62,925 nt of DNA from DATGEP01 sp035310125 (GCA_035310125.1 DATGEP010000177.1:1-62925); one strand, 5' to 3'. Positions 20,709 through 29,306 are shown, counted from the stretch's first letter. Notes: generated by a model not told the origin, from the sequence alone. A program made the numbers and translations.

Positions 20709-22208
20709 TCATCCAACTGGGCGTGCCGCCGCACTATAGACTGGGCATCCGTAGCGAGGGGTGAATGGTGCAAACGTATCCCACGTTCGGTCGTTTCGCA
20801 TGTGCGATGTAATAGGGTTGTCTTCGGTCCAAAAGTCGCCCGTAAGGGTGCGGGTAATCCAGTAGTTCGCGTCCTCGCCTTCCCCGACACGACCAAGCCG
20901 CCACTTCAGGTACTGGCGAAAATCATAGTCCGACGCATAGAACCCATAGATGACGCGGAAGTAGGTGTCGTAGCCGGTCTTGAGGAAGCCGTCGTACTCG
21001 GTCAGCGCTTCCCTCTCGCGCGTTTCTTGCGCTGCCGAGACTGGGGAAGCCTCCGCTGCCTCCCCACCTGCCTCGCTGAGCAGCTGGTCGAGGGTTTGCC
21101 CGGCGCGCTCACCTGTCGAGAGCGCCAGAAAGACGCCCGCGGAAAATACGGGATCGGCGAAGCACCCCGCGTCGCCGACGAGCAGAAATCCCGGTCCCCA
21201 TGCCTGCTCGCAGCTATAGCAGAAGTCCGTCTCCATCCGCACAGGGACCGACGGTGCCGTGGTGGGCAGCCGCTGGGCGATGCGTGGAATCCGTCCGACC
21301 TGCTCGGCGAAGTGCGCGTCTGCCGCAGCCATAGGATCCCGCGCGGGGAGCGCGGCGCGCGGGACCACGGCGCCTACGCTGAGGACAGTCTCGTGAATTG
21401 GAATGGCCCAGACCCAGCCATCCGCATGATAGCCGACCTGAATGTCGCCCGTGGTGCCGGGGTTGGCGCGTTCATCGCAGTCGTGATAGTGCCGGAAGAG
21501 CGCGACCATGCGCAGGCGGGAGTTGGCGCGGCGCAGATGGCGACGCTGGGCAATGACGCCCGCGCGTCCGCTCGCGTCAACAATCCAGCGGGCCGTCGCC
21601 TGCTGGGGCTCTGGATTGTTGTGCTGACTATAGACCACCCCACGCACGCGCCCATCTTGTCCATTCGGCCCATCTGGGTCAACAAGAAGCTCGGTGACAC
21701 GTGCCTGCTGCAGCACCTGGGCGCCCGCCTTTGAGGCGTGATCCAGCAGAAGCGAATCGAACTGTGCGCGCTCGACCTGAAACGAGTAGTCCAGCCGCTC
21801 CCCGTCGCTGATCGCGAAATCAACCCGACGGAAGCGCTTGGGATCGGTCGAGCAAAATTCCGCGCCGCGCTTGACAATCGCGCCACTGGCGACGACGGCG
21901 TCCAGCACACCAAGCCGCCGCATCACTGCCGTGCCATAGGGCAGAAGCGACTCACCGAGATGGAAGCGGGGAAAGGCCGCCTTTTCCAGCAGGAGCACTC
22001 GCCAGCCGCGACGAGTCAGTGTGATAGCGCACGACGACCCAGCAGGACCCCCTCCGATGATAATGACGTCATACTCCGTGCTTGTGGCGGGCCCGACAGG
22101 CGCATCATACGCATTATCTGCTCCTACGTGCGTTCTGTGCCCCTGTGGTGATGGGGGCGTGAACGAGTCTGATCCTGCGCGCTTTCGCGGGTGGACGTTG
22201 TCTGGCAT
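20709..22208 (-). CDS. FAD-dependent oxidoreductase with flavin-halogenase motifs
   Basis: 499 residues, start supported by AAAGGAGAT. After a disordered 40-residue N-terminus comes the FAD-binding VIIIGGGPAGSSCA (residues 48-61). FHLGESLLP (82-90) is shared by tryptophan/phenol halogenases and geranylgeranyl reductases. Two halogenase marks are present: WVWAIP (265-270, the WxWxIP motif) and FADPVFSAG (350-358, matching the Fx.Px.Sx.G tunnel motif). K113 in GAIVKRGAEF is a plausible catalytic lysine. These favour an FADH2-dependent halogenase of the phenol/pyrrole type, but close non-halogenating relatives keep some of these motifs. No flavin reductase or carrier protein is adjacent. The next gene downstream is the 182-residue domain protein. 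Confidence 0.85.
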   Translation of the reverse strand: MPDNVHPRKRAGSDSFTPPSPQGHRTHVGADNAYDAPVGPATSTEYDVIIIGGGPAGSSCAITLTRRGWRVLLLEKAAFPRFHLGESLLPYGTAVMRRLGVLDAVVASGAIVKRGAEFCSTDPKRFRRVDFAISDGERLDYSFQVERAQFDSLLLDHASKAGAQVLQQARVTELLVDPDGPNGQDGRVRGVVYSQHNNPEPQQATARWIVDASGRAGVIAQRRHLRRANSRLRMVALFRHYHDCDERANPGTTGDIQVGYHADGWVWAIPIHETVLSVGAVVPRAALPARDPMAAADAHFAEQVGRIPRIAQRLPTTAPSVPVRMETDFCYSCEQAWGPGFLLVGDAGCFADPVFSAGVFLALSTGERAGQTLDQLLSEAGGEAAEASPVSAAQETREREALTEYDGFLKTGYDTYFRVIYGFYASDYDFRQYLKWRLGRVGEGEDANYWITRTLTGDFWTEDNPITSHMRNDRTWDTFAPFTPRYGCPVYSAAARPVG

Positions 22209-22301
22209 CGCGATCTCCTTTTCATGCGTTTCCGTACGTGCCTGCGCATGCCGATGGTCGTGCGTGCCGTGACTGCCTCCCCCCCTTGGGAGGCCAGGTT
22301 G

Positions 22302-22332
22302 CGTTGACCTGGTAAACCTGTGTAGGTCAACG
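22302..22332. promoter_or_regulatory. Operator-like dyad upstream of the halogenase-like gene
   Basis: CGTTGACCT (22302-22310) and AGGTCAACG (22324-22332) form a perfect 9-bp inverted repeat with a 13-nt centre. It lies about 95 nt upstream of the start codon at 22208, so it could bind a regulator or form an RNA leader hairpin. The GTTGACC half-site resembles targets of several one-component regulators, but no specific family can be named. Confidence 0.45.
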
Positions 22333-22645
22333 TGTCCAGCACGTGTTCGCTCGCTCGCTTACTGCCACCTCCAGTGAGGACATTCCCTCTGGTGCTACCA
22401 GGTTCCTGCGCCATCGCGGCGAGCAGTGGGCAGGCCGTCGCCGTACCCACTAACGAGTCTCGCCACATAGAGTATAGCCGACGCGGCCAGGTTGATCACC
22501 AGTGCTGTTTCGCGGCGCGCGGGACCTGTCATTGTGCGGGGATGAACCGGGAAAAGGGGCGCAACGGCGCGGGCGATCGTACGACGGCGACTTCCATGTC
22601 TAAGCGGCGCTCCCTGCTGACCGGACTCGCGCTCGGCGAGCGGCC

Positions 22646-22783
22646 CTAGTGGCCCGCGACCTTGCTGTAATGCTCCAAGTGAGGCGTGCGGAAGATCGTG
22701 GCCGTCGCACTCGATGGCACGAGCGAAATCATCGTTCGCGTGACGACCACTATTCGCTTCTTCGTGGCAGGTTTCGCCGCCAT
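22646..22783 (-). CDS. Possible 45-residue protein
   Basis: A short frame starting MAAKPATKKRIVVVTRT and ending HYSKVAGH. TTAGGAAGG lies immediately before the ATG, slightly too close for an ideal Shine-Dalgarno. It has a basic N-terminus and mixed composition, and no recognised family. It ends 438 nt upstream of the halogenase-like gene on the same strand and starts 137 nt past the dehydrogenase stop. Confidence 0.35.
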   Translation of the reverse strand: MAAKPATKKRIVVVTRTMISLVPSSATATIFRTPHLEHYSKVAGH

Positions 22784-22830
22784 CCTTCCTAAAAAGAGGC
22801 GCGAAGAGGTTCACGATACGCTTCGTGTAT

Positions 22831-23886
22831 TTACCGTTTATCCAGCCGCGCGATGATGGCGTCGGTGATACCGTCGGTGGTCGCGTTTCCACCGAGGTCG
22901 GGGGTCGTGATCCCCGCCGCGGTTGTCGCCTCGATGGCGGCAAGGATGCGCGCCGCCGCGCCTGCATGGCCGAGATGTTCGAGCATCAGCGCGGCAGCCC
23001 AGATGGCGCCGATGGGGTTCGCGATGCCCTGGCCCGTGATATCGGGCGCGGACCCGTGGATCGGCTCGAAGAGCGAAGGGAAGCGCCGCTCAGGATCGAG
23101 GTTGGCCGAAGGAGCAATGCCGATAGCTCCCGTAATGGCGGCGGCGATCTCGGAGAGGATGTCGCCCAGCAGGTTCGAGCCGACAATCACGTCGAAGCGC
23201 TCAGGCCGCAAGATGAGCTGCGCGGCCAGCGCATCAGCGTGCATGAGCCTACTGGTCACTGCTGGGAACTCAGCCGCCACCATGCGAAAAATCTCGTCGA
23301 AGAACGGCATCGTCACGCGGATCCCATTCGACTTGGTCGCACCGACAACATCGCGCCGGCGCTGGCTGGCGAGCGTGAAAGCGTAGCGCAGCGCCCGCTC
23401 CACACCATGCCGCGAGAAGACGCTTTCCTGGATGGCAAGCTCGCGCGGCGTGCCGGAATAGATGCGCCCGCCCACCTCCGAATATTCCCCCTCGGTGTTC
23501 TCGCGCACGACGACGAGATCAATGGCGCCGGGGTGCGCGAGGGGGCTGGCGACCCCCGCCAGCCGCCGCACCGGTCGCAGGTTGATATACTGGTCGAAGC
23601 CGCGCCGCAGTGGGATGAGTAGCTGCCAGAGTGAGAGCGCATCGGGCACGTCCGGCGCGCCCACAGCGCCAAAGTAGATAGCATCGAAGCGCCGCAGCTG
23701 ATCCAGCCCATCTTCCGGCATGTAGCGGCCATGCTCGTGATAGTAGGTCGTGCCCCACGGAAACTCCGTGTACTGGAGGTCCAGGTTAGGCAGTGCGCTG
23801 GACAAGGCATCCAGGACACGGCGACCCGCCGAGATCACCTCCGTACCGATGCCATCTCCCGCGATGACTGCGATCTGCTGTGCCAT
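22831..23886 (-). CDS. dmlA: D-malate / tartrate dehydrogenase (isopropylmalate dehydrogenase family)
   Basis: An NAD-dependent, metal-requiring beta-decarboxylating dehydrogenase of 351 residues. ATG 23886 has GAGGAGAGC upstream; an in-frame extension to 24060 is rejected. IAVIAGDGIGTEV starts the fold, and RFDAIYFGAVG, FDQYINLRPVR and VVRENTEGEYSEVGGR follow. ATKSNG and GIAPSANL...FEPIHGSAPDI complete the active site. The FDQYINLRP and EGEYSEVGGR versions match D-malate/tartrate dehydrogenases better than LeuB. LeuB activity cannot be excluded, since many members are promiscuous, and no leu genes are nearby. It lies 350 nt downstream of pnp, behind the pnp hairpin. Confidence 0.88.
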   Translation of the reverse strand: MAQQIAVIAGDGIGTEVISAGRRVLDALSSALPNLDLQYTEFPWGTTYYHEHGRYMPEDGLDQLRRFDAIYFGAVGAPDVPDALSLWQLLIPLRRGFDQYINLRPVRRLAGVASPLAHPGAIDLVVVRENTEGEYSEVGGRIYSGTPRELAIQESVFSRHGVERALRYAFTLASQRRRDVVGATKSNGIRVTMPFFDEIFRMVAAEFPAVTSRLMHADALAAQLILRPERFDVIVGSNLLGDILSEIAAAITGAIGIAPSANLDPERRFPSLFEPIHGSAPDITGQGIANPIGAIWAAALMLEHLGHAGAAARILAAIEATTAAGITTPDLGGNATTDGITDAIIARLDKR

Positions 23887-24142
23887 GTAGCTCTCCTCTG
23901 TACCACCCGGCGGCATCCCGAGCCACCGGGCAAGCATAAAGCGTGCGCCCGCCTCGCCCAAGGCCGCCTTCGGAACTATAGGTGCGACTGGCGCGGTAGA
24001 ACAATTCCTCGGCCTGGACCGCGTGCATCTGGCAGCGGCTCTGGGGATGGCGGCCAGCATGACACCTGGTCTGCGCGCAGGCTCACTCCGCTGGGCAGGT
24101 TATCGGGGCGATGTGGAGATCGCCCGGACGACACACGTCGCT

Positions 24143-24190
24143 AGAGACGACACAGCGGCGAGTGATCGCGCTCGCCGCTGTGTCGTCTCT
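24143..24190 (-). terminator. 20-bp perfect hairpin after pnp
   Basis: AGAGACGACACAGCGGCGAG (24143-24162) and its exact complement (24171-24190) enclose an 8-nt loop, 46 nt after the pnp stop. This is the longest perfect hairpin I saw. It may act both as terminator and as a 3'-end stabiliser. It has no T-run. Confidence 0.75.
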
Positions 24191-24236
24191 GTTGCCCCGC
24201 TCTTCGCGAGGAAAAGGGCCGGGAAGGTGCGACTCC

Positions 24237-26537
24237 CTAGTAGCCACGCCCTCCGCCGGGGCCGCCGCGATTGTAGCCACCACCGCCGGGGCCGCGCCGA
24301 TCACGGTCGCCCCCACGGAAGCCGCCAGGACCACCGCGCCGGTCGCCGTAGCCGCCGCGATCACCGCCGCCGGGACCGCCACGGAAGCCGCCGCCGGAAC
24401 GCATCGGGCGCCCGCGCTCGGCCTCCAGCTCCTCCGCGGACGGCATCTCACCGCTCAACGCCGCGCGGCGCGAGAGGTTGATGCGCCCCTGCGGGTCCAC
24501 CTCGACTACCATCACGGTAATCTCATCGCCGGGGGTCACGACATCCTCCGGCCGGTTGACCTGATAATCGGCGAGCTGCGACGTGCGCACCAGACCCTCT
24601 TTACCCGGCAAAATCTCCACGAACGCGCCGAAGTCCACCAGCCGGCGCACCGTACCCGTATAAATCTTGCCGACCTCAACCTCCTCTGTCAACGCACGCA
24701 CCGCATCCATCGCGCGATTCATGCCATCCTCAGAGATGGACGAGATGTGCACCGTGCCATCATCGTCAATGTCAATCTTCGCACCGGACTCGTCCTGAAT
24801 GCGGCGGATCGTCTTGCCGCCCGGGCCGATGACCGTGCCGATCTTATCCGAGTTGATCTTGACGGACTGAATGCGCGGCGCATACGGCGACAGGTTCTCA
24901 TGCGGCTCCGGCAGCGCCTCCAGCATCTTGTCCATGATGTACATGCGACCCTCTTTGGCCTGGGCCATTGCCTGCGCGAGCACCTCCGTCGTCAGCCCCT
25001 TGATCTTGATATCCATCTGGAGGGCCGTGATGCCATCCGCCGTACCCGCGACTTTGAAGTCCATGTCGCCCATAGCGTCTTCGAGGCCCTGGATGTCTGA
25101 GAGGATGGCGTACTTGCTGAGCGTCGCGCCGTCCTCCGTGATGAGACCCATCGCCACGCCGGCCACCGGCGCTTTGATCGGCACACCCGCGTCCATCAGG
25201 CTCAGTGTGCTGCCACAGGTAGACCCCATCGAGGTCGAGCCGTTCGAGCTAAGCACCTCCGAGACGACACGGATCGTGTATGGGAACTCGGCCTTTTCCG
25301 GAATGACCGGAAGGAGCGCCCGCTCCGCCAGCGCGCCGTGGCCAATCTCGCGCCGCCCCGGCCCGCGCGATGGCCGCGCCTCGCCGACGCTGAACGCGGG
25401 GAAGTTGTAGTGGTGGATGTAGCGCTTGCTCTCCACCAGCCCCAACCCGTCAATCTGCTGCTCATCGCCGGGCGAGCCGAGCGTCACGATACTGAGCACC
25501 TGCGTCTGTCCGCGCGTGAAAATGGCTGAGCCGTGTGCGCGCGGCAAAACACCCACCTGGCACCAGATGGGGCGAATCTCCGTCGTGCGCCGCCCATCCG
25601 GGCGGATGCCTTTCTCCAGAATCCGTGTACGTATGTACTTCTTGAGCTCTTTCTCGAAGAAGCCGCCAATCTCCTTGCCACGATCGGGATACGTAGCTCC
25701 CACTTTCGCCAGCAGGTCATCTTGCACGGCGTTCAGCGCCGCCTCGCGCTCGGCTTTGTTCGCATTGTTGACTGCCGCCTCGAAGCGCGGGCGGACGAAC
25801 TCCTCCACAGCCTTCGCCAGTGCGGCGTCTGGTTCCGGCGCGACAAAAGGCTTCTTCGGCTTGCCGGCCCGCGCCACCAGCTCCTCTTGAAGCGCCACCA
25901 GCTCTTTGATTGCCTCATGGCCCTGGCGGATCGCCTCCACCATCACCTCTTCGGGCAGCTCCTTGGCGCCTGCCTCCACCATGACGACAGCGTCCTTTGT
26001 GCCCGCCAGTGACAGATCCAGCGCGCTGCTGGCGAGCTGCGACCCCAATGGATTGATGACGATCTGGCCGTCAATGTAGCCAACCCGCACCGCGCCGACT
26101 GGCCCGGCGAACGGAATGTCCGAGATGCTGAGCGCGGCGGAGGCGCCAATAACGCCCATGATATCGGGGTCGTTCTCCATGTCTACGGAAAGCACCGTGA
26201 TGACGACCTGAACATCCTTGCGATATCCCTTGGGGAACAGCGGGCGAATCGGGCGATCAACGAGGCGTGATGCGAGAATCGAGTGCTCCGTGGGGCGCCC
26301 TTCACGTTTGATGAAGCCGCCAGGAATCTTGCCGGCGGCATACATGCGCTCTTCCACGTCAACAGTCAGCGGGAAGAAATCAATGCCTTCGCGCGGTGCG
26401 GCGCTCCCTGTCGCGGTCGCCAGGATCACCGTGTCGCCGTAACGGACGAGCACAGCGCCCCCCGCCTGCTCGGCCACGCGACCCGTCTCGATGCTGAGAA
26501 CGCGGCCCGCGACGACCGTTTCAACTGTAGAAATCAT
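24237..26537 (-). CDS. pnp: Polynucleotide phosphorylase with RGG-type tail
   Basis: A phosphorolytic 3'-5' exoribonuclease, trimeric, central to mRNA decay. Of its 766 residues, the first ~550 hold two RNase PH-like cores. They are followed by a KH domain (IGTVIGPGGKTIRRIQ) and an S1 domain (GKIYTGTVRRLVDFGAFVEI). The last ~60 residues are a Gly/Arg-rich tail built of RGG and GGPGG units (for example GGFRGGPGGGDRGG). That is unlike the short E. coli end and is probably an extra RNA-binding segment. The start has GGAGGAAG. It follows rpsO after 282 nt, the classical rpsO-pnp order, and ends in a 20-bp hairpin. Confidence 0.97.
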   Translation of the reverse strand: MISTVETVVAGRVLSIETGRVAEQAGGAVLVRYGDTVILATATGSAAPREGIDFFPLTVDVEERMYAAGKIPGGFIKREGRPTEHSILASRLVDRPIRPLFPKGYRKDVQVVITVLSVDMENDPDIMGVIGASAALSISDIPFAGPVGAVRVGYIDGQIVINPLGSQLASSALDLSLAGTKDAVVMVEAGAKELPEEVMVEAIRQGHEAIKELVALQEELVARAGKPKKPFVAPEPDAALAKAVEEFVRPRFEAAVNNANKAEREAALNAVQDDLLAKVGATYPDRGKEIGGFFEKELKKYIRTRILEKGIRPDGRRTTEIRPIWCQVGVLPRAHGSAIFTRGQTQVLSIVTLGSPGDEQQIDGLGLVESKRYIHHYNFPAFSVGEARPSRGPGRREIGHGALAERALLPVIPEKAEFPYTIRVVSEVLSSNGSTSMGSTCGSTLSLMDAGVPIKAPVAGVAMGLITEDGATLSKYAILSDIQGLEDAMGDMDFKVAGTADGITALQMDIKIKGLTTEVLAQAMAQAKEGRMYIMDKMLEALPEPHENLSPYAPRIQSVKINSDKIGTVIGPGGKTIRRIQDESGAKIDIDDDGTVHISSISEDGMNRAMDAVRALTEEVEVGKIYTGTVRRLVDFGAFVEILPGKEGLVRTSQLADYQVNRPEDVVTPGDEITVMVVEVDPQGRINLSRRAALSGEMPSAEELEAERGRPMRSGGGFRGGPGGGDRGGYGDRRGGPGGFRGGDRDRRGPGGGGYNRGGPGGGRGY

Positions 26538-26582
26538 ACTTCCTCCGGCCCGTGTCGCCTCACCTAATGAGGCCGGGCGCTT

Positions 26583-26599
26583 TCAGCCGCCATGCGGCT
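26583..26599. repeat. 7-bp hairpin between rpsO and pnp
   Basis: CAGCCGC and GCGGCTG flank a 3-nt loop, 46 nt upstream of the pnp start in the rpsO-pnp gap. In E. coli the leader of pnp holds an RNase III-cut stem used in autoregulation; this short stem may or may not be its counterpart. Confidence 0.35.
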
Positions 26600-26819
26600 G
26601 CGAAACTCTACTCTCGTGCGATATTGCTACTACACCCATTCTACACGATACACGCACGGAGAGGGTGAGCCGGCGCGGACAACCAGCCGCCACCGGAAAT
26701 GCGGCGCGCACGCACACGCCTGGTCAGAAATAACCGAATGCGAGCCTGTCGCATCCGGCATGAGGCCGGCGGCGATACAAGCTCGCATGGTATCCTCAAA
26801 ACATCAGATGGCACGATGC

Positions 26820-27089
26820 CTAGCGGCGCAATCCCAGCGCAGCGATCAGCGTGCGATAGCGCTCGGGATCTTTGCGGTTCAGATACTTCAGCATGCGCCG
26901 GCGCTGGCCAACCATCTTGAGCAAGCCGCGACGCGAATGATTGTCATGCTTGTTATCCGCCAGATGGTGCGTCAGATCCTGAATGCGGCGCGTCAGTATG
27001 GCGATCTGCACCTCAGGGGAGCCGGTATCGCTCTCGTGAATCTGATACTGCTCGATGATCTCCGCTTTTTGCTCGGTCTCTAGGGCCAT
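26820..27089 (-). CDS. rpsO: 30S ribosomal protein S15
   Basis: Binds the central domain of 16S rRNA early in assembly. From ATG 27089 it is 89 residues, the standard length: MALETEQKAEIIEQYQ, the DTGSPEVQIA hallmark, HHLADNKHDNHSRRGLL and LKYLNRKDPERY. An upstream in-frame ATG at 27128 has a stronger Shine-Dalgarno (GGAGGAGG, 13 nt away) and would add MRERESGLARPER, so the true N-terminus is uncertain. The approximately 330-nt leader from the predicted promoter could host S15 autoregulation. pnp follows. Confidence 0.95.
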   Translation of the reverse strand: MALETEQKAEIIEQYQIHESDTGSPEVQIAILTRRIQDLTHHLADNKHDNHSRRGLLKMVGQRRRMLKYLNRKDPERYRTLIAALGLRR

Positions 27090-27644
27090 GCGTTCCGGCC
27101 GCGCCAATCCCGACTCTCGCTCACGCATCGGGGCGTCGCGGCCTCCTCCTTTTCGGTGTGCTTTCGGAGCGCCACGCAGGGCGCTCACGGAACAATCTCA
27201 CCCCCACACCCTCGGCGCGCGTGTCCAGTCTCGCGTGCAAGTGTCGGCACGCGCTGAGCGTGTGGCTCGCCGTCCTATTCGTAGCATCCACTTCGTAGCA
27301 TCCGCGCCAGGATACGAGGTACGGCCCGCCCTCAGGTTCGGTATGGCGAGCACCCTAACGCGTCGCGCTCGCCCCATGCGCCGGGCGAGCCCCTTGTGTT
27401 TTCCACGTTTCAGACAGCGCAGAGTATATCACACCCCACCGCACGCGGCAATCGCAAATCCCACGCCCACGCTACACAACACTGGCCCCTTCCATGTGCC
27501 AGTGGTATACTTCTTCTGTTGGGCCGAACATTCAGGCATCCCGCTTACTCACCTCACACACGGGGCGAGGTTGTCCAGCGGTGAGGATTCTGCGTTACTG
27601 GGAGCCGCACCGCACCGCCTTTATAGTGAAATGGGGAATGACCA
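27090..27644. other. 555-nt intergenic region: rpsO leader and upstream of a small membrane protein
   Basis: It contains the rpsO promoter (27423-27451) and an 8-bp hairpin GCTCGCCC/GGGCGAGC (27367-27390). A 12-nt direct repeat TTCGTAGCATCC occurs twice, 14 nt apart, near 27279-27304. No gene is seen. Confidence 0.5.
27423..27451 (-). promoter_or_regulatory. Predicted promoter of rpsO-pnp
   Basis: On the minus strand TTGCCG (27446-27451) and TATACT (27423-27428) are 17 nt apart. The transcript would carry an approximately 330-nt leader before rpsO. Confidence 0.6.
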
Positions 27645-27896
27645 ATGCGAACATTTCTACGCTGGTGGGAGACGCTGGGGCGCCCTGAGCGAATCGTCGC
27701 CATGTCGCTGACGGCGGGCGGTATCGTCGCCGTCGCAAACTCGCTCACCTGGGCCGTTGCCGTGTGCTACATGTCGCGCCAGCGAGCGCAAGCCGCCAGG
27801 TGGCGGGCCACGCGCCTTCCAGCCGCCGCTGAGACCAGCGACGACGCGCGCGCCGTACCCAATCGCCGCGCGGGCGTGCCGCTGCCGCTCGCGTAA
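27645..27896 (+). CDS. Small single-pass membrane protein, unknown
   Basis: 83 residues. Residues 15-43 are hydrophobic (RIVAMSLTAGGIVAVANSLT, then WAVAVCYMS), flanked by a Trp-rich N-terminus and a basic segment (RQRAQAARWRATR), which suggests one membrane helix with a cytoplasmic tail. GGGGAA lies 9 nt upstream of the ATG, and TATAGT lies 19 nt upstream. No family is recognised. It is followed after 93 nt by the dual-specificity phosphatase on the same strand. Confidence 0.5.
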   Translation: MRTFLRWWETLGRPERIVAMSLTAGGIVAVANSLTWAVAVCYMSRQRAQAARWRATRLPAAAETSDDARAVPNRRAGVPLPLA

Positions 27897-27989
27897 TCTC
27901 AGTCCGGCGCGTCCCCGGTGGATGCGCCGAGCTACCATCGCGCTCGTTTCGAGATTGATACGGGCTTTGTATGAGGACGTGAATATCGT

Positions 27990-29063
27990 ATGCCCAGGAC
28001 ATCGCGGCGCCTTCGCCTGCTTGGCGCTCTTTCCCCCCAGACGCTCTTCGACGCCCATATAGATGACATTACCGAAGAGCAGACCGCCGCCGGCAAAGAT
28101 GTCGTGCTGGCGCTGCATACGTTGCGTGTCGAAGGATCGGCGGAAGAGCACATTGTGGACGGCGTTCCCTGGATGATCGCACAGGGCCGGCGTATTCCCG
28201 CGCGCTTGCGCTTCACCGGCGCGGAATGGCTCTCGCGTACCGGGGTTTACGAGCATCTGGATGACCTGCCGCCAGACTCCAGCGCCCGCCGCATTTTCAG
28301 CATCTCACGCTTTCGGGGCGCCGCGCGTGGCGACTTCTACTGGATCTCGACCGGCACCGCGGAGCCAGGCGACATGACCATTCGAGCCGGCAGCCACAGC
28401 CTCGACGTAGACACGTCGCCTGGCGAATCGGTTGAAATCGCGCGTCGCTGGTCCAATCCACCGCCTGCCGTCCCCGGCCTCGTCCCTCACCGCCCCGTGC
28501 TGCACCGGCGCTACGGCGGCGACCCCGTGGCCATCCACCTTGGCCGCCGCGTCCTGCGCAACCGCCTCTTCATTGGCGGTCTCTCCTATCAGCGTGAGAA
28601 ACGCCCCCTCGTGGACCATGTCGTCAACCTCTGCGGCGTCGCGAATCCCTGGATCGCCGTGGCTGGTCCGCACGCGAGCGACCGCTACGCCTGCAAGGGC
28701 GAAGGTCCGCTGGGAATGGACGCGGGCGAGCTACTGGACGAGGCCGCCTGGGTGGTCGAGCGACTGCGCGCGGGCAGGCGTGTGCTCGTCCACTGCTACG
28801 CCGGCATGAACCGCTCCACCACCGTCTGCTGCGCCGCCCTGATGATGCTCGAAGGTATCTCCGCTGATGAGGCGCTGGCCCGCGTGCGCGAGCGCCATCC
28901 GCTCGCCTGGCCCGATCCGTACCACTGGTTCGTGCTCCAGTGGATCTCGCGTACCGGCACGAGCACCGCGCAGCCCTACATGAACGGCGATCCTGAAAGT
29001 GACACCGCCGACGAGACATGCCTGGAAGACGCGTATGTCCTGACCCATCCGACGAAGGTCTGA
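27990..29063 (+). CDS. Dual-specificity protein phosphatase with unfamiliar N-terminal domain
   Basis: 357 residues. The catalytic signature HCYAGMNRS (residues 268-276) is the HCx5R loop of cysteine phosphatases, with C269 the nucleophile and R275 the phosphate binder. The following helix (LMMLEGISADEALARVRERH) and the preceding LFIGGLSYQREK are typical of the DSP fold. Residues 1-170 form a separate region that I do not recognise (FDAHIDDITEEQTAAGKDVV, then EEHIVDGVPWMIAQGRR). It may bind a substrate or be an inactive extra domain. The start has GAGGA 13 nt upstream. Substrates could include the products of the several kinases in this window, but that is only inference. Confidence 0.85.
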   Translation: MPRTSRRLRLLGALSPQTLFDAHIDDITEEQTAAGKDVVLALHTLRVEGSAEEHIVDGVPWMIAQGRRIPARLRFTGAEWLSRTGVYEHLDDLPPDSSARRIFSISRFRGAARGDFYWISTGTAEPGDMTIRAGSHSLDVDTSPGESVEIARRWSNPPPAVPGLVPHRPVLHRRYGGDPVAIHLGRRVLRNRLFIGGLSYQREKRPLVDHVVNLCGVANPWIAVAGPHASDRYACKGEGPLGMDAGELLDEAAWVVERLRAGRRVLVHCYAGMNRSTTVCCAALMMLEGISADEALARVRERHPLAWPDPYHWFVLQWISRTGTSTAQPYMNGDPESDTADETCLEDAYVLTHPTKV

Positions 29064-29219
29064 ATCGCCCGTTCGCAATCCGGGCGCCGCTCTTGCGACA
29101 GACCCTCACCATAGGATAGAATCGGACGCGCCGTAATAGTGCGTCCGCGTTCCGCTCCCATATGTCCCATGTAACTCAGCATGCGATTGAGGAGTGGCTC
29201 CAGTAGCGAAGAAACAACT

Positions 29220-29306
29220 ATGACGCAGTACAATGAAGCGACCGCCCGCAAGCGGCTGCTTGACGTTCGGCTTCAGAACGCCGCCGGCCAGCGGACGGCA
29301 CTGTAG
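29220..29306 (+). CDS. Possible 28-residue leader peptide upstream of lspA
   Basis: ATG 29220 opens a 28-residue frame (MTQYNEATARKRLLDVRLQN, then AAGQRTAL). Its stop TAG overlaps the lspA Shine-Dalgarno region, 11 nt before the lspA start. GAAGAAAC lies upstream. It could couple translation to lspA or be a chance frame. Confidence 0.3.
   Translation: MTQYNEATARKRLLDVRLQNAAGQRTAL

Larger units (their letters stand above)
22209..22830. other. 622-nt intergenic region with a dyad and one small ORF
   Basis: It contains a 9-bp dyad (22302-22332) upstream of the halogenase-like gene and a 45-residue minus-strand ORF (22646-22783). The remaining frames read as low-complexity Arg/Pro/Ser and are not convincing. 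Confidence 0.5.

Noticed and set aside
22395..22967. 190-residue minus-strand frame in the 22.2-22.8 kb gap
   Set aside because: It overlaps the dehydrogenase 3' end in another frame and reads as Arg/Pro-rich; only the 45-residue frame inside the gap has a Shine-Dalgarno-like sequence.
22831..23886. Assignment as 3-isopropylmalate dehydrogenase (leuB)
   Set aside because: FDQYINLRP and EGEYSEVGGR match D-malate/tartrate dehydrogenases better, and no leuA/C/D gene is adjacent. LeuB activity remains possible but is not the first choice.
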